NCBI GenBank assembly: GCA_045862995.1
Contig: BTVX01000004.1
Span: 62,001-126,000, forward strand
DNA from: UBA2387 sp019454665
GTDB taxonomy: Bacteria; Armatimonadota; Fimbriimonadia; Fimbriimonadales; Fimbriimonadaceae
Reading direction: 5' to 3'
DNA: 64,000 bases
Shown here piece by piece: positions 22,480-33,312 of the stretch (the first letter of the stretch is position 1; each line of letters opens with the position of its first letter). The notes under the pieces are model-generated. The model was not told the DNA's origin. It saw only the letters and a list, made by a program, of their open reading frames with translations, and did not search any database. The translations under genes and the position numbers were made by a program.

Positions 22480-23679
22480 TCAGGGCATCCAGTGGCCCAG
22501 TTTGTCGCGTTTGGTCTCCAGATACCGCTTGCGGGCATCCGAGGGCTCGGCGATCAGCGGGACGTGCTCGACGATCTCCAGCCCATAACCGGTCAGACCG
22601 GCCACTTTTGCGGGGTTGTTGGTCATCAGGCGCAGCCGCCGCAAGCCTAGATCGGCCAGTACTTGCGCGCCCAGCCCGTAGTCGCGCAGGTCCGCCTTGA
22701 ACCCGAGCGCCTGGTTGGCCTCGACCGTATCCAAGCCCTCGTCTTGCAGCGAATAGGCGCGCAGCTTGTTGAGGATGCCGATGCCGCGCCCTTCCTGGGC
22801 GATGTAGAGCACGACGCCGCGCCCTTCGGCTTCGATGGTCTGGAGCGCCATGGCCAGTTGATCGCCGCAATCGCAACGCAGCGAGCCCAAGATGTCGCCC
22901 GTCAGGCAGCTCGAGTGGACGCGCACCAGCACGGGGTCGTCGGTGCAAACGTCGCCCTTGACGATCGCCAGATACGGCGCGGATTCCACCTGCGGCTCGT
23001 AGGCGTGAATCTGGAACACCCCGTACTTCGTGGGGAACTGGATCGGCCCCGCGATCCGCTTGACCAGCTTCTCGGTCTTGCGCCGATAGGCGATGAGGTC
23101 GGAGATCGTGATGAGCTTGAGGCCGTGCTCGCGGGCGAACGGCACCAGGCCGTCCATGCGCATCATCGTGCCGTCTTCGGAGAGGATTTCGCACAGCACG
23201 CCGACGGGCTTGAAGCCCGCCAACCGACACAGGTCCACCGTGGCTTCGGTGTGGCCGGCTCGGCGCAGGACGCCGCCGTCTTCTGCGCGCAAGGGGATGA
23301 CATGGCCGGGTCGGGCGAGGTGCTCGGGCTTGGAGGCGTCGTCGCAGAACAGAGCGACCGTTTTGGCGCGGTCGAACGCCGAAACGCCGGTGGTGCAGCC
23401 TTCGATGGCGTCCACCGTCTCGCCCATGGCGGTGCCGTGTCGGCTCGTGTTGTTCTTGGTCATCATGGGGATGGCCAATCGGTCGAGCACTTCGGGGGTG
23501 GTGGGGATGCAGGGGACGCCGCGACCGAACTTGAGCATGAAGTTCATGGCTTCGGGCGTGCACGTTTCGCCCGGCATGATCAAGTCGCCTTCGTTCTCGC
23601 GGTCGGGATCGTCCACCACCACGACCATCTTGCCGGCCTTCAGGTCTTCGATCGCCTCGGGAATCGTCGCGAAGTCCAT
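22480..23679 (-). CDS. ribBA: Bifunctional RibBA: DHBP synthase / GTP cyclohydrolase II
   Basis: A 399-residue riboflavin pathway enzyme. The N-terminal half makes 3,4-dihydroxy-2-butanone 4-phosphate (VVVVDDPDRENEGDLIMPGE, later RAGHTEATVDLCRLAG). The C-terminal half opens the GTP imidazole ring (VHSSCLTGDILGSLRCDCGDQL with the zinc cysteines, then YIAQEGRGIGILNKL). Both active sites look complete. The start is ATG 23679; upstream extension is not family-like. It stands alone, without ribDEH neighbours, and no FMN riboswitch pattern is seen upstream. Confidence 0.95.
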   Translation of the reverse strand: MDFATIPEAIEDLKAGKMVVVVDDPDRENEGDLIMPGETCTPEAMNFMLKFGRGVPCIPTTPEVLDRLAIPMMTKNNTSRHGTAMGETVDAIEGCTTGVSAFDRAKTVALFCDDASKPEHLARPGHVIPLRAEDGGVLRRAGHTEATVDLCRLAGFKPVGVLCEILSEDGTMMRMDGLVPFAREHGLKLITISDLIAYRRKTEKLVKRIAGPIQFPTKYGVFQIHAYEPQVESAPYLAIVKGDVCTDDPVLVRVHSSCLTGDILGSLRCDCGDQLAMALQTIEAEGRGVVLYIAQEGRGIGILNKLRAYSLQDEGLDTVEANQALGFKADLRDYGLGAQVLADLGLRRLRLMTNNPAKVAGLTGYGLEIVEHVPLIAEPSDARKRYLETKRDKLGHWMP

Positions 23680-23951
23680 ATGGGACGATTCTACGGGATC
23701 GGGAGCCATAGCGCTCGGGACGTGGCCAAAAACGGTTCGCCCCCAGAGCGTGGGCGTACCAATCCGGGAGGCGCGAGCCATCTTGTCCGCTTCGACACCT
23801 TGGTCGCCTTCGTCGCCCAAGCGCTCAGCGTGACGGGGGCCAAACCTGCGCCGAACACGAACCAAACCTCAGCCCAGCCGTAGCCCAACGCTCCGCTTCT
23901 TGGTAGACTATCCTCAACGTGTTTCTCGCGAAGCACGACCAAGGAGCAACC

Positions 23952-24976
<1,025 letters not shown>

Positions 24977-24980
<4 letters not shown>

Positions 24981-25909
24981 AGCGGTTTCTCCGCCTGGGG
25001 CTGAGCGCGCTGCTCGTCGGCGCTTTTGGGGCGGCGTGCCTCCAGCCCACCCAGCAAACGGCCACCGAAGCGGCTGCGCCGAAGTTCGTCCGATTCGCCG
25101 ATTCCGAGATGCTCTCGGGGTACCTGCGAGGCGATTCGGAGACGGGACCGCTGGTCAGCGCACATCGCGGCGGACCGACGACCGGCTTCCCCGAGAACTG
25201 CCTCGCCACGTTCGAGAACACGCTCAAGCATGGACCTGCCGTGCTGGAATGCGACGTCCAACTCACGCGCGACGGCAACCTGGTGCTGATGCACGACGAC
25301 ACGCTCAACCGAACCACCACGGGCCGAGGTAGGGTCGCCGAAGAGACCCTCGAAGGCATCCGCATCGTGCGCCTGCGCGACAATCAAGGCAACCGCACAC
25401 CCTATTCCGTACCCACGCTGGCCGAGGCCTTGGCTTGGTCGGAAGGCCGCGCGATCCTCACGCTCGACATCAAGCGCGGCATCCCGCCGCAGTTGGTCGT
25501 GGATGCGGTGAAGAAGGCCGGCGCGGGCAATCGCGTGACGATCATCGTCTACAACCTCGAAGACCTGCTCGCCTACCACAAACTCGATCCATCCCTGAAC
25601 ATCGCAGGCAGCGCACGGAACGCCCAAGACGTCGCGGCGATCTTGAACTCCGGGGTGCCCGCCAAACGCCTGACCGTTTTCACGGGCGTCGGGCGACTCA
25701 ACGCACCCGTGGTCTCGGAACTGGGCAAGCGCGGCATTCGGACGATCATGGGCACGTTCGGCGAACTCGACGAGAAGGCCGCCAGCGACCCGACGGTCTA
25801 CACGAACCTGGTGAGCCAAGGCATCGGCATGATCGCCACCGACCGGCCCGATCTGGCGTTCAAAGCGCTGGCCGGCGCGCGGCGCGAACCCGCCACGCAA
25901 CGCTCATGA
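24977..25909 (+). CDS. Lipoprotein glycerophosphodiester phosphodiesterase
   Basis: A GDPD-family TIM-barrel enzyme of 310 residues with a lipoprotein signal ending in the lipobox-like GAAC (cysteine about residue 21). The catalytic pattern is SAHRGGPTTGFPEN, ECDVQLTRDGNLVLMHDDTL with the E-x-D and H-D pair, and later LTLDIK. It hydrolyses glycerophosphodiesters to glycerol-3-phosphate and an alcohol, probably in the periplasm. It is translationally coupled to recA by a GTGA overlap and to cinA by ATGA, an unusual insertion into the recA-cinA pair. Confidence 0.88.
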
Positions 25910-27138
25910 CCGCTGAAATCGTCTCGGTTGGCACGGAATTGCTCCTCGGTCAGACGGTGGACACCAACGCCGCCGAACTGGGCCGGAAACTGGCCGCTTT
26001 GGGCATCGTGCACCGTCGCCGCCAAACCGTGGGCGACAACTTGGAACGCGCCGCCGACGCCATCCGCGAGGCGCTGGGCCGTGCAGACACGGTGTTCACG
26101 ATCGGCGGGCTGGGGCCCACCCAAGACGACTTGACGCGCGACGCCATCGCCCTTGCTCTGGGCGTCTCGCTGGTCCACGATCCCGAGATCGAAGCCCACC
26201 TGCGGGCGATGTTCGAGCGCCGGCGGATTCCGTGGACCGATTCCCAGACAAGGCAAGCCCAGCGGCCCGAGGGCTCCCAGCCCGTTGCCAACCCGAACGG
26301 GACCGCACCCGGCTTGATCTGCGAACGCGACGGCAAACGCGTGATCGCCCTCCCCGGCCCTCCCAACGAGTTCGGACCGATGGTCGAGGGGCCCGTCGGG
26401 GAGTATCTCGCCGCATTGACGGGCAGCATGGCGTTGCACTCCCGCGTGGTGCGCGTGTGCGGCATGGGCGAGAGCATGGTCGAGCGCACCATTCGCGACC
26501 TGGTGGACGGCGAGAACCCGACCGTCGCTCCCTACGCGAAGCTCGGCGAGGTCCACTTGCGCGTCAGCACAATGGCGCCCGATGCCGACTCCGCCGCAAG
26601 CGTGCTGCAGCCGGTGGTCGCCACGATCCGCGAACGCCTCGGCAAGCACGTCTACGGGTTCGACGACCAGCCGTTGGAATCGGCAGTCATCGGCCTGCTG
26701 CGCGATCGAAAGCAAACGCTCGCGGTGGCCGAGAGCATGACCGGGGGCGGATTAGGAGGGCGTCTGACATCCGTCGAGGGCTCGAGCGCCGCATTTGTGG
26801 GCGGCGTGATCGCCTACCAAGCGCAGGTCAAAGAACAGCTTCTCGGCGTCTCGCGCGAGTTGCTCGCCGCGCACGGCACGGTGTCGGAAGCGTGCGCGGT
26901 CGCTATGGCCGAAGGCGCGCGCGTAAGGTTCGAGACCGACTTCGCTTTGGGGATCACGGGGAACGCCGGTCCGACCGTGGACGCCGCGGGGACCCGCGTG
27001 GGAACGGTCTTCATCGCGCTCGCCTCTTCCGAGGGCACGCAGGTCGTCGAACACGAGTTCACCGGTCAGCGCGGCGCGGTTCGGTCGAAGGCCGCTCAAG
27101 GGGCCCTTACGATGCTCTGGTTTGCGCTGAATCGGTGA
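25906..27138 (+). CDS. cinA: CinA-family protein (competence/damage-inducible; NMN deamidase domain)
   Basis: A 410-residue CinA with the N-terminal MoCF-like domain (EIVSVGTELLLGQTVDTN, FTIGGLGPTQDDLTRDA) and the C-terminal amidase domain (AVAESMTGGGLGGRLTSVEGSS, ITGNAGP). Relatives act as ADP-ribose pyrophosphatase and nicotinamide-mononucleotide deamidase, and in some bacteria cinA is co-transcribed with recA. The ATG overlaps the GDPD stop. Confidence 0.93.
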   Translation: MTAEIVSVGTELLLGQTVDTNAAELGRKLAALGIVHRRRQTVGDNLERAADAIREALGRADTVFTIGGLGPTQDDLTRDAIALALGVSLVHDPEIEAHLRAMFERRRIPWTDSQTRQAQRPEGSQPVANPNGTAPGLICERDGKRVIALPGPPNEFGPMVEGPVGEYLAALTGSMALHSRVVRVCGMGESMVERTIRDLVDGENPTVAPYAKLGEVHLRVSTMAPDADSAASVLQPVVATIRERLGKHVYGFDDQPLESAVIGLLRDRKQTLAVAESMTGGGLGGRLTSVEGSSAAFVGGVIAYQAQVKEQLLGVSRELLAAHGTVSEACAVAMAEGARVRFETDFALGITGNAGPTVDAAGTRVGTVFIALASSEGTQVVEHEFTGQRGAVRSKAAQGALTMLWFALNR

Positions 27139-27227
27139 ATAAACCAGGCATCGGCGACTCTGCTTGGCGGGGTTGTTAGCCGATACTCCATAGTGGTTCG
27201 CCGACGGTTGAGCGGGGACCGTGTGCC

Positions 27228-29432
27228 ATGTCTGTCCTAGCGCGAGTTCGAATCATCTGGCCGTTGGCTCGCGCGTGCACGTTGGTCGCTCTCGTTTGGT
27301 TGTGTTGTGGGGCGGTCGCCCAGCCGAATCGTCAGGCGGCGGCAGGATTCTTGGACCTCGGCGGCCTAGACCTTTCGCGTCTGGGTCGCGTTCCCCTCTC
27401 CGGCCAATGGCTGTTCGCGCCGGGCACGCTGGACCCGACGAAACCCGCCACCCATGCCATCACGGTTCCTGCGCCTTGGGACGCCGAGGTGAACGCCGGG
27501 ATCAAACAGCCGGCGCAGGGCGAGGGCGTCTACCACCTGACGATCGAACTCGGCAAGAACCCTGGCCAACTCGCCCTGGCGCTGCCGGACAACGCCGGCG
27601 CGTACATCGTCTATCTCGACGGCAAGAAGATCTTCCAGAACGGCACGCCCGGCAAGGCCGCGACCGAGCGGTCCAAGATGGTCCCGCAGGTCGTCACGCT
27701 GCCTCCGGGCATCCACAGCAAGCACCGGCTGGCGATCGCGGTTTCGAACCATATCCATGCCACCGGTGGCCTTGCGGTCACCCCCGAGATCGGCCGAGCA
27801 AGCGTGTTGTTGGCCCAAGAGCAGCGCGCGGGCAGCCTGGCCTGGCTGATCTTCGGCGCGGCGCTCGCGATCTTCTTGCACTATGCCGTGATGTTCGCGA
27901 TCTCGAAGGACTGGGGTTACGGCCTCTATTCGCTCCTGTCGCTCGTCTTGGGCCTGTACCTGCAGGTCACGCAGTCCTACCACTACTCGGTGTTTCCGTC
28001 CATTGACGAGGTCGCCCGGTTGAAGCTGGAGTACGCGTTGCTCCTTGCCATTCCGCTCGCGATCTACGGTTTCATGCGTCGGCTGTACCCGCACGAGATT
28101 CCCAGGGTGCCCATGTGGTTGGCTTTGGCGATCTCGAGCGCAGGGATCGCCTATGTGGCCTTCGCCCACCCGGTCGAGTTCACCCGGGGTCGGAGTCTCG
28201 TTTCGGGTTATGTGCTCGCCGTGATGCTGGTTGTGCTTGCGGGCGTGGTTCTCGCGGCGGTTCGCAAGCGGGATGGCGCGGTTTTGGTGGTCGTTTCGTT
28301 CTTGTTGACGTTCGTGGCCGCGAGCCACGACGTGTGGATGAGCGTGGGGAACCTGGAGGGCTCGATGTTGACGGGCTGGGCGTTCCTCGTGTACACGGTC
28401 GGCAATGCCGGAGCCCTCGGTGCAGTCGCCAGCCGCACGCAACAGGAGATCAAGAACCTGAGCAACGACCTCGCTCGGCTCAATGCCTCGCTGGAAGAGC
28501 GCATCCAGAAGCGAACGCAAGAACTCGCCGACAGCGAGCGCCGCCTGCGCGACGTCTCGGAAGCCGTGGGTGAATTCATCTGGGAGACCGATCGACGCGG
28601 CGTGTTCACCCATGCTAGCGACCGGGTACGCGATTTGTTGGGCTTTAGGCCTGAAGAGCTGTACGGACGCTCGATTTTCAGTCTGCTCACGGCAGATGTC
28701 CGCGAAGACGCAGCGGTGCTCATGGACCCCGAAAACGGCAGCGACGGGTTCCGAGGCGCCGAACTCGAAGTCCTCTCCAAGGGTGGCGAGCGGATCTCCC
28801 TGGAGGTCAGTGCGGTTCCCATCTGCGCCAACGGCTCGGCCACGATCGTGGGGTGGCGCGGCGCGGCCATGGACATCAGCGACCGCAAGCGCACCGAGCA
28901 ACAGTTGCACGAACTCGCCCGAACCGATTCGCTCACCGGACTTTCCAACCGACGTCACTTCATGGAGCGAGCCGGCGAACTCGTGAGCATGTGCCGCCGA
29001 CAGGGCTGGTCCGCCGCCATGGTGCTCATCGACGTGGACCGGTTCAAGTCGGTCAACGACACCTACGGTCACGAAGCGGGCGACCAAGTGCTCAAGCTGG
29101 TGGCCAAGGTGATCCAAAGCGCGACCCGCGAAGTGGACGTGCTCAGCCGATACGGCGGCGAAGAGTTCGCCCTGTTCCTGCCGAACACGGATATGGAAAC
29201 CGCCATCTTGGTCTCCGAGCGCGCCCGATTCGCCTTGGAGGAAGCCGTCATGGAGTGGGAGGGAACGACGCTCCGCGTCACTGCGTCCCTCGGCATCGCC
29301 TGGGCGAACAGCGAGGACCTGGACCTTCGAGACCTGACCATCCAATCCGACAAGGCGCTCTATGCCGCGAAGGCCAGCGGCCGAAACCGAGTGCTGGTTT
29401 ACGGCCCCGAATTGGAAAGCGACGCGGCGTAG
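27228..29432 (+). CDS. Diguanylate cyclase with 7TM sensor and PAS domain
   Basis: A 734-residue membrane signalling protein. In order: signal peptide to about 33; a periplasmic beta-sandwich (about 40-195, 7TMR-DISM-extracellular-like); a seven-helix membrane region (about 200-405); a coiled coil (EIKNLSNDLARLNASLEER); a PAS domain (about 444-555, ending AMDISDRKR); then a GGDEF domain with TDSLTGLSNRRHF and the active signature GGEEF near 642. Signature and metal sites are intact, so it should make cyclic di-GMP on sensing an external ligand. No inhibitory RxxD is obvious. The 3' end overlaps the convergent kinase gene by 34 bases. Confidence 0.9.
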   Translation: MSVLARVRIIWPLARACTLVALVWLCCGAVAQPNRQAAAGFLDLGGLDLSRLGRVPLSGQWLFAPGTLDPTKPATHAITVPAPWDAEVNAGIKQPAQGEGVYHLTIELGKNPGQLALALPDNAGAYIVYLDGKKIFQNGTPGKAATERSKMVPQVVTLPPGIHSKHRLAIAVSNHIHATGGLAVTPEIGRASVLLAQEQRAGSLAWLIFGAALAIFLHYAVMFAISKDWGYGLYSLLSLVLGLYLQVTQSYHYSVFPSIDEVARLKLEYALLLAIPLAIYGFMRRLYPHEIPRVPMWLALAISSAGIAYVAFAHPVEFTRGRSLVSGYVLAVMLVVLAGVVLAAVRKRDGAVLVVVSFLLTFVAASHDVWMSVGNLEGSMLTGWAFLVYTVGNAGALGAVASRTQQEIKNLSNDLARLNASLEERIQKRTQELADSERRLRDVSEAVGEFIWETDRRGVFTHASDRVRDLLGFRPEELYGRSIFSLLTADVREDAAVLMDPENGSDGFRGAELEVLSKGGERISLEVSAVPICANGSATIVGWRGAAMDISDRKRTEQQLHELARTDSLTGLSNRRHFMERAGELVSMCRRQGWSAAMVLIDVDRFKSVNDTYGHEAGDQVLKLVAKVIQSATREVDVLSRYGGEEFALFLPNTDMETAILVSERARFALEEAVMEWEGTTLRVTASLGIAWANSEDLDLRDLTIQSDKALYAAKASGRNRVLVYGPELESDAA

Positions 29433-30571
29433 GCCTCGCGCATCTGGTCGGCCAACCGCATCTGTACTTCGGCGCGATTCCTGTTGAGCTTCGGCGCATC
29501 CACAGGCACGTGATAGTACGTGTCGCCGCGCAGGTAGTCCGTCGCGAATCGCAACGCCTGCTCCAAGGTCATCGCCAGCGCGGCACGGCACATCCGGGCG
29601 GACACCCCGGGTCCCGGCGGCGATGTGCGGGCACCCAAGAACCCCTCGCGCATGGCGTGCTCGACTTCGCCATCGTAGCGCACGGTTTCCAGGTCGGCCA
29701 CGATCTCGCCGGCAGGGTTGGCCAGCGAGCGGACGGCGTCGGCCCAATCCAGTTCCCAGGGGCCGGGCATGGCGGTGTCCAAGTCCACCAGCGCGACCAC
29801 GCGGCCCTCGGCGTCGAAAAGGAAGTTCTCCAGCTTGGTGTCTCCGTGGACGCTCGTCGCCTCGCACCACATCTCGCGCAACGCCATCGCCTCGGGCCTG
29901 GCGCGGAGCAAGGCCCCCACCATCGGTCCGATTTCAGCAAGTCTCTCGGTCAAGAGGGGTCCATTACGCACCAAGTAGAGCTGCTTTGTGGCCTGAAGCA
30001 CTAGCGGATCGGAAGGAAGGAGGTCGGAACACTGGGAGAGGTCGGTGCATCTGCGCAGGACGGCTTCGAGCTGCCGATAGTAGCCTTCGGTGTCGTGAAA
30101 CCCTGGCAACGAGCCGCGATCCAAGCGCACCTGCGAGCCGATGGCGGCGGCTGCGGCCAGCCCTCGACCGATCTCGCGAGCGATGGCCAGTTGACGGTCC
30201 CGGTCGCCGACGTCGCTCAGCCGTTTGTAGCAGCGCACGCCTTCGATCAGGCTCATCGCCCGCCACCAGCCCGATCCGTCCTCCACCAGGTTGGACCCCT
30301 CGACCGTGGTCGCAAAAGAGAACCCTCGCCACCCGGGCGGCAAGCCTCCCTGGTGCATCAAGCGCTCCTGCGCGCCAAGCCAGGCCGATGCGCCTGTCAT
30401 CACGCGGGCGGGATCGCGAAACACAGAAGTGTTGATTCTTTGGACCAAGAACTTGCCCTGATCCGACTCGACAAGCCAGCACTCGGGGTTGATGTTGCCT
30501 CGGTCGGCGAACGGCTGGGCCGACCGCACGCTGCCCAACAAGAACCGCTCGACCGCCTTAGGCGGGTGCAT
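29399..30571 (-). CDS. NahK-like sugar kinase of the aminoglycoside phosphotransferase fold
   Basis: A 390-residue kinase. The N-terminus (GNINPECWLV, FLVQRINTSVFRDP) resembles N-acetylhexosamine 1-kinases. The catalytic loop is SVHGDTKLENFLFD and the metal aspartate lies in VALVDLDTAMPGPWELDWAD. Relatives phosphorylate GlcNAc or GalNAc at C1, others choline or aminoglycosides. With Mpl and the epimerase genes elsewhere in the window, amino-sugar salvage is a reasonable guess. The end overlaps the convergent cyclase and the start overlaps the TerC stop region by 14 bases. Confidence 0.75.
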   Translation of the reverse strand: MHPPKAVERFLLGSVRSAQPFADRGNINPECWLVESDQGKFLVQRINTSVFRDPARVMTGASAWLGAQERLMHQGGLPPGWRGFSFATTVEGSNLVEDGSGWWRAMSLIEGVRCYKRLSDVGDRDRQLAIAREIGRGLAAAAAIGSQVRLDRGSLPGFHDTEGYYRQLEAVLRRCTDLSQCSDLLPSDPLVLQATKQLYLVRNGPLLTERLAEIGPMVGALLRARPEAMALREMWCEATSVHGDTKLENFLFDAEGRVVALVDLDTAMPGPWELDWADAVRSLANPAGEIVADLETVRYDGEVEHAMREGFLGARTSPPGPGVSARMCRAALAMTLEQALRFATDYLRGDTYYHVPVDAPKLNRNRAEVQMRLADQMREAYAASLSNSGP

Positions 30572-31301
30572 CGGGATTCCTCAGCTTCACGGGTTCGGCA
30601 GCCGCCTTCTTGAGACGCAGGTTCAGCATCTCGACCAGCGTGGCGAACGCCATGGCGAAGTACGTGTAGCCCTTCTCGATGTGCGCGCCAAACCCCTCGG
30701 TGACCAGGTTGACACCGATGAGCACCAAGAATGCCAACGCGAGCATCTTCACAGTGGGGTGCTTCTCGACGAAGTCGCTCACCGGGCCCGCGAACGCCAG
30801 CATGAACCCGACCGAAACCACGACGGCCGCGATCATGATTTCGATGCGGTCGGCCATGCCGACTGCGGTGATGACCGAGTCCAGCGAGAACACGATGTCG
30901 AGCACCAGAATCTGGGCGATGACGCTTGAGAACGTGGCCGCCTTGCCCGCTTTGCCGTGGTGCTCCTCGCCTTCGAGCTTGCCGTGAATCTCCTTGACGG
31001 CCTTGTACAGCAGGAACAGTCCGCCGAAGAGCAGGATCAGATCGCGCCCCGAGAATGGGTGTCCGAACGGTTCGACGAGCGTCGCCTTGAGGCTCATCAC
31101 CCAACTGATCGAAAGCAGCAGCAGGATGCGGGTGACCAGAGCCAACATCAGGCCGATCTGGCGCGCCTTGGCCCGCTGGCTCTCCGGCAGCTTGCCCGCC
31201 AAGATCGAAATGAACACGATGTTGTCTATTCCGAGGACGATTTCAAGGAGGGTGAGCGTTAGGAACGCCATCCAGGTTTGGGGTTGCGCGAGCCACTCCA
31301 T
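30558..31301 (-). CDS. TerC-family integral membrane protein
   Basis: A TerC/Alx-type protein of 247 residues with about seven helices and the conserved acidic metal sites LLEIVLGIDNIVFISIL and VLDIVFSLDSVITAVG. Family members move or balance manganese and other divalent cations, and some give tellurite resistance. The ATG at 31301 begins directly before the first helix; a longer in-frame start is less likely. It continues into the kinase gene with a 14-base overlap, suggesting one transcript. Confidence 0.88.
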   Translation of the reverse strand: MEWLAQPQTWMAFLTLTLLEIVLGIDNIVFISILAGKLPESQRAKARQIGLMLALVTRILLLLSISWVMSLKATLVEPFGHPFSGRDLILLFGGLFLLYKAVKEIHGKLEGEEHHGKAGKAATFSSVIAQILVLDIVFSLDSVITAVGMADRIEIMIAAVVVSVGFMLAFAGPVSDFVEKHPTVKMLALAFLVLIGVNLVTEGFGAHIEKGYTYFAMAFATLVEMLNLRLKKAAAEPVKLRNPDAPA

Positions 31302-31382
31302 AGTCGGTGCGCGTATTGTGGCCTCTATCGGGGTCGAACTGTATGCCACCGAGACATTCCAGACAAGGTATCACTAGCGGCA

Positions 31383-32645
31383 ATGCCAAAGCCTGTGGTC
31401 ATTGTCGGCGCCGGTCTCGCGGGGCTGATCGCCGCTCGACGCCTTAGCGAAGCCCAAGTTCCGTTCCTTGTCCTCGACGCCGACGACCGCGCGGGTGGCC
31501 GGTTGAAGACGGACGTCGTGGACGGATTCCGGCTCGATCGCGGGTTCCAGACGCTTTTTACGGCCTATCCGACGCCGCAAGCCGAACTCGATATGGGCAA
31601 GCTGGACCTCCGCGTGTTCGCCTCAGGGGCCGAGGTGTTCGATGGCGTCAAGCGGCATGGCCTCCAGTTCGATCGGCGCGACGTGTCGCTGATCCTGTTC
31701 AACCGATTCGTCTCGTGGCCCGACAAGTTCCGGCTCGGCGCGTGGGCCAAGCACCTGGAGGATTCGACCGAGGCCGACCTGCGGCACGAGGAAGACACGA
31801 CGGCGGAGACCTACCTGCGGCGGTTCGGGTTCAGCGAGCGGCTGCTCGACACGTTCATGCGGCCGTTCTACGGGGGCGTGTTCTTGGACCGGGGCCTGCA
31901 ATTCTCCTCGAACCAGTTCAACTGGGTGTCCAAGATGCTGGTCGAAGGCGACACCGTGGTGCCCAACCAAGGCATCGAAGCGATCCCAGCACAGCTCGCG
32001 GCCTCGCTCCCGACCAGCGCTTTTCGCTTCAAGACGCGCGTCGCCGGCCTGAAGAAGGAAGGTGGCCGCGTGACCGGCGTCGTCACCGAGGACGGCGAGA
32101 CCATCGAGGCCTCGGCCGTGATCTTGGCCACGTCGGCGAGCGAGTCGGCTCGTCTGGCCGGCATCGCCGCCCCGAGCAACGGACCCACGTCGGTCTGCAT
32201 GTACTTTGAGACCCCCGAGCCCGTGATCAAGAGCAAGTTCATCGTCCTGAACGGCTCCGGCGAAGGGCTGGCCAACCACGTCGTGCCCGTGACCAACCTC
32301 TGTCCCGCCGCCGCCCCTGCCGGCAAGCACCTGACATCGGTTACCCTGTTGGATGGCGCCGACCGCACGGACACCTACCTCGACTTCGTGATCCGCAAGG
32401 AGATGGCGGCCTGGTTCCCCGGCGCCAACCCGAAGCAGTGGCGTCACCTGCGCACCTACCGCGTCCGCAACGCTCAACTGGCGCAGGCACCCGGGTTCCA
32501 GAAGCACGCTCCGGGCATCGAAACCCAGACTCCCGGCCTCTTTCTGGCGGGCGAGTGGGTGGACAACAGCTCGATCGAGGGCGCGATGCGGTCCGGCGAC
32601 CGATGCGGGCGACTGGTCGCCTCGTCCGTCGCCACACCCGCCTAG
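31383..32645 (+). CDS. FAD-dependent amine oxidase / phytoene-desaturase-like protein
   Basis: A 420-residue flavoprotein with the N-terminal dinucleotide motif VVIVGAGLAGLIAARRL and the GRLKT arginine segment. It ends with the FAD-binding LFLAGEWVDNSSIEGAMRSG. The fold is that of amine oxidases, protoporphyrinogen oxidase and carotenoid desaturases. The family resembles uncharacterised NAD(P)-binding proteins found in plants and bacteria. Substrate not known. It converges with the following minus-strand gene, overlapping by four bases. Confidence 0.8.
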   Translation: MPKPVVIVGAGLAGLIAARRLSEAQVPFLVLDADDRAGGRLKTDVVDGFRLDRGFQTLFTAYPTPQAELDMGKLDLRVFASGAEVFDGVKRHGLQFDRRDVSLILFNRFVSWPDKFRLGAWAKHLEDSTEADLRHEEDTTAETYLRRFGFSERLLDTFMRPFYGGVFLDRGLQFSSNQFNWVSKMLVEGDTVVPNQGIEAIPAQLAASLPTSAFRFKTRVAGLKKEGGRVTGVVTEDGETIEASAVILATSASESARLAGIAAPSNGPTSVCMYFETPEPVIKSKFIVLNGSGEGLANHVVPVTNLCPAAAPAGKHLTSVTLLDGADRTDTYLDFVIRKEMAAWFPGANPKQWRHLRTYRVRNAQLAQAPGFQKHAPGIETQTPGLFLAGEWVDNSSIEGAMRSGDRCGRLVASSVATPA

Positions 32646-33160
32646 AAAACGCCGATCTCTTGGCGCACGTAGCGAAGGCCCACCACGTAGGCCTCGAACC
32701 GGCGGCTCATCTTGTCGTAGAACGATGACTCCCGTCCGAACGGCTCGTGCCGAAACTCGCTGACGATGCCGTAGCTCGTCCGGCCTTGGGCGATCGGAGG
32801 CAGCAGCGGCTCGCCGTTGAGCGTCACCGCGGATTTGGGCACCGACTCGGGGAACAGTCCGGCCCAGAACAGCAGAAAGTCGCCGACGTGCTTGTGGACC
32901 TCCCGCTCGCGTTCGAAGGAAGGGGCGTTGTAGCGCACGTCGCCTTCCAGGAGCATCTCGCCCAGGTCGGTCACGCGCTTGCCGTAAGCGTTGCGGATGG
33001 CGTAGATCTGGTCGTCGTGAAGGAACTCGACGAGCAGATTGGACACGTATCGTTCCACATCCTCGTCGCCACGCAGTTCGAGTCGGTCGTGGAACGCTCG
33101 ATGCACCATCTCGCCGAACATGCGTCGAATAGGATGTTGGTCGCTGATTTTTTCGGGCAT
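32642..33160 (-). CDS. Conserved hypothetical protein, 172 residues
   Basis: I do not recognise this protein. It is soluble, rich in charged helices, with segments RAFHDRLELRGDEDVERYVSN, FLLFWAGLFPES and a C-terminal FEAYVVGLRYVRQEIGVF. No signal peptide or metal motif is seen. The start is well supported: AGGAGG lies six bases before ATG 33160. It is a real gene by start signal and codon pattern; function unknown. Confidence 0.65.
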   Translation of the reverse strand: MPEKISDQHPIRRMFGEMVHRAFHDRLELRGDEDVERYVSNLLVEFLHDDQIYAIRNAYGKRVTDLGEMLLEGDVRYNAPSFEREREVHKHVGDFLLFWAGLFPESVPKSAVTLNGEPLLPPIAQGRTSYGIVSEFRHEPFGRESSFYDKMSRRFEAYVVGLRYVRQEIGVF

Positions 33161-33312
33161 CTTGCCTCCTGTCGTTCACAGCCGAAGGTGGGCCGTAACC
33201 TCTGTATCGGCTGTTCTAAGACAGACGCAACACGGGTGGCGAAGTGTTTCGTGCCTGGGACTTCTTCGTTGCGCGACTCGCGCGCCCTCCGACTCGTCAT
33301 CATCGTAAGCAG

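Noticed and set aside
23700..23951. Search for a LexA box or FMN riboswitch between ribBA and recA
   Set aside because: No GAAC-N4-GTTC-type dyad and no conserved FMN aptamer pattern could be found by eye.
27240..27260. GTTCGAATC motif resembling a tRNA T-arm
   Set aside because: It lies inside the signal-peptide region of the cyclase gene and no acceptor or anticodon stem can be drawn around it.
27366..29870. Minus-strand open frame of 834 codons under the diguanylate cyclase
   Set aside because: It mirrors the GGDEF gene codons and has no protein features; the plus-strand gene explains the region.
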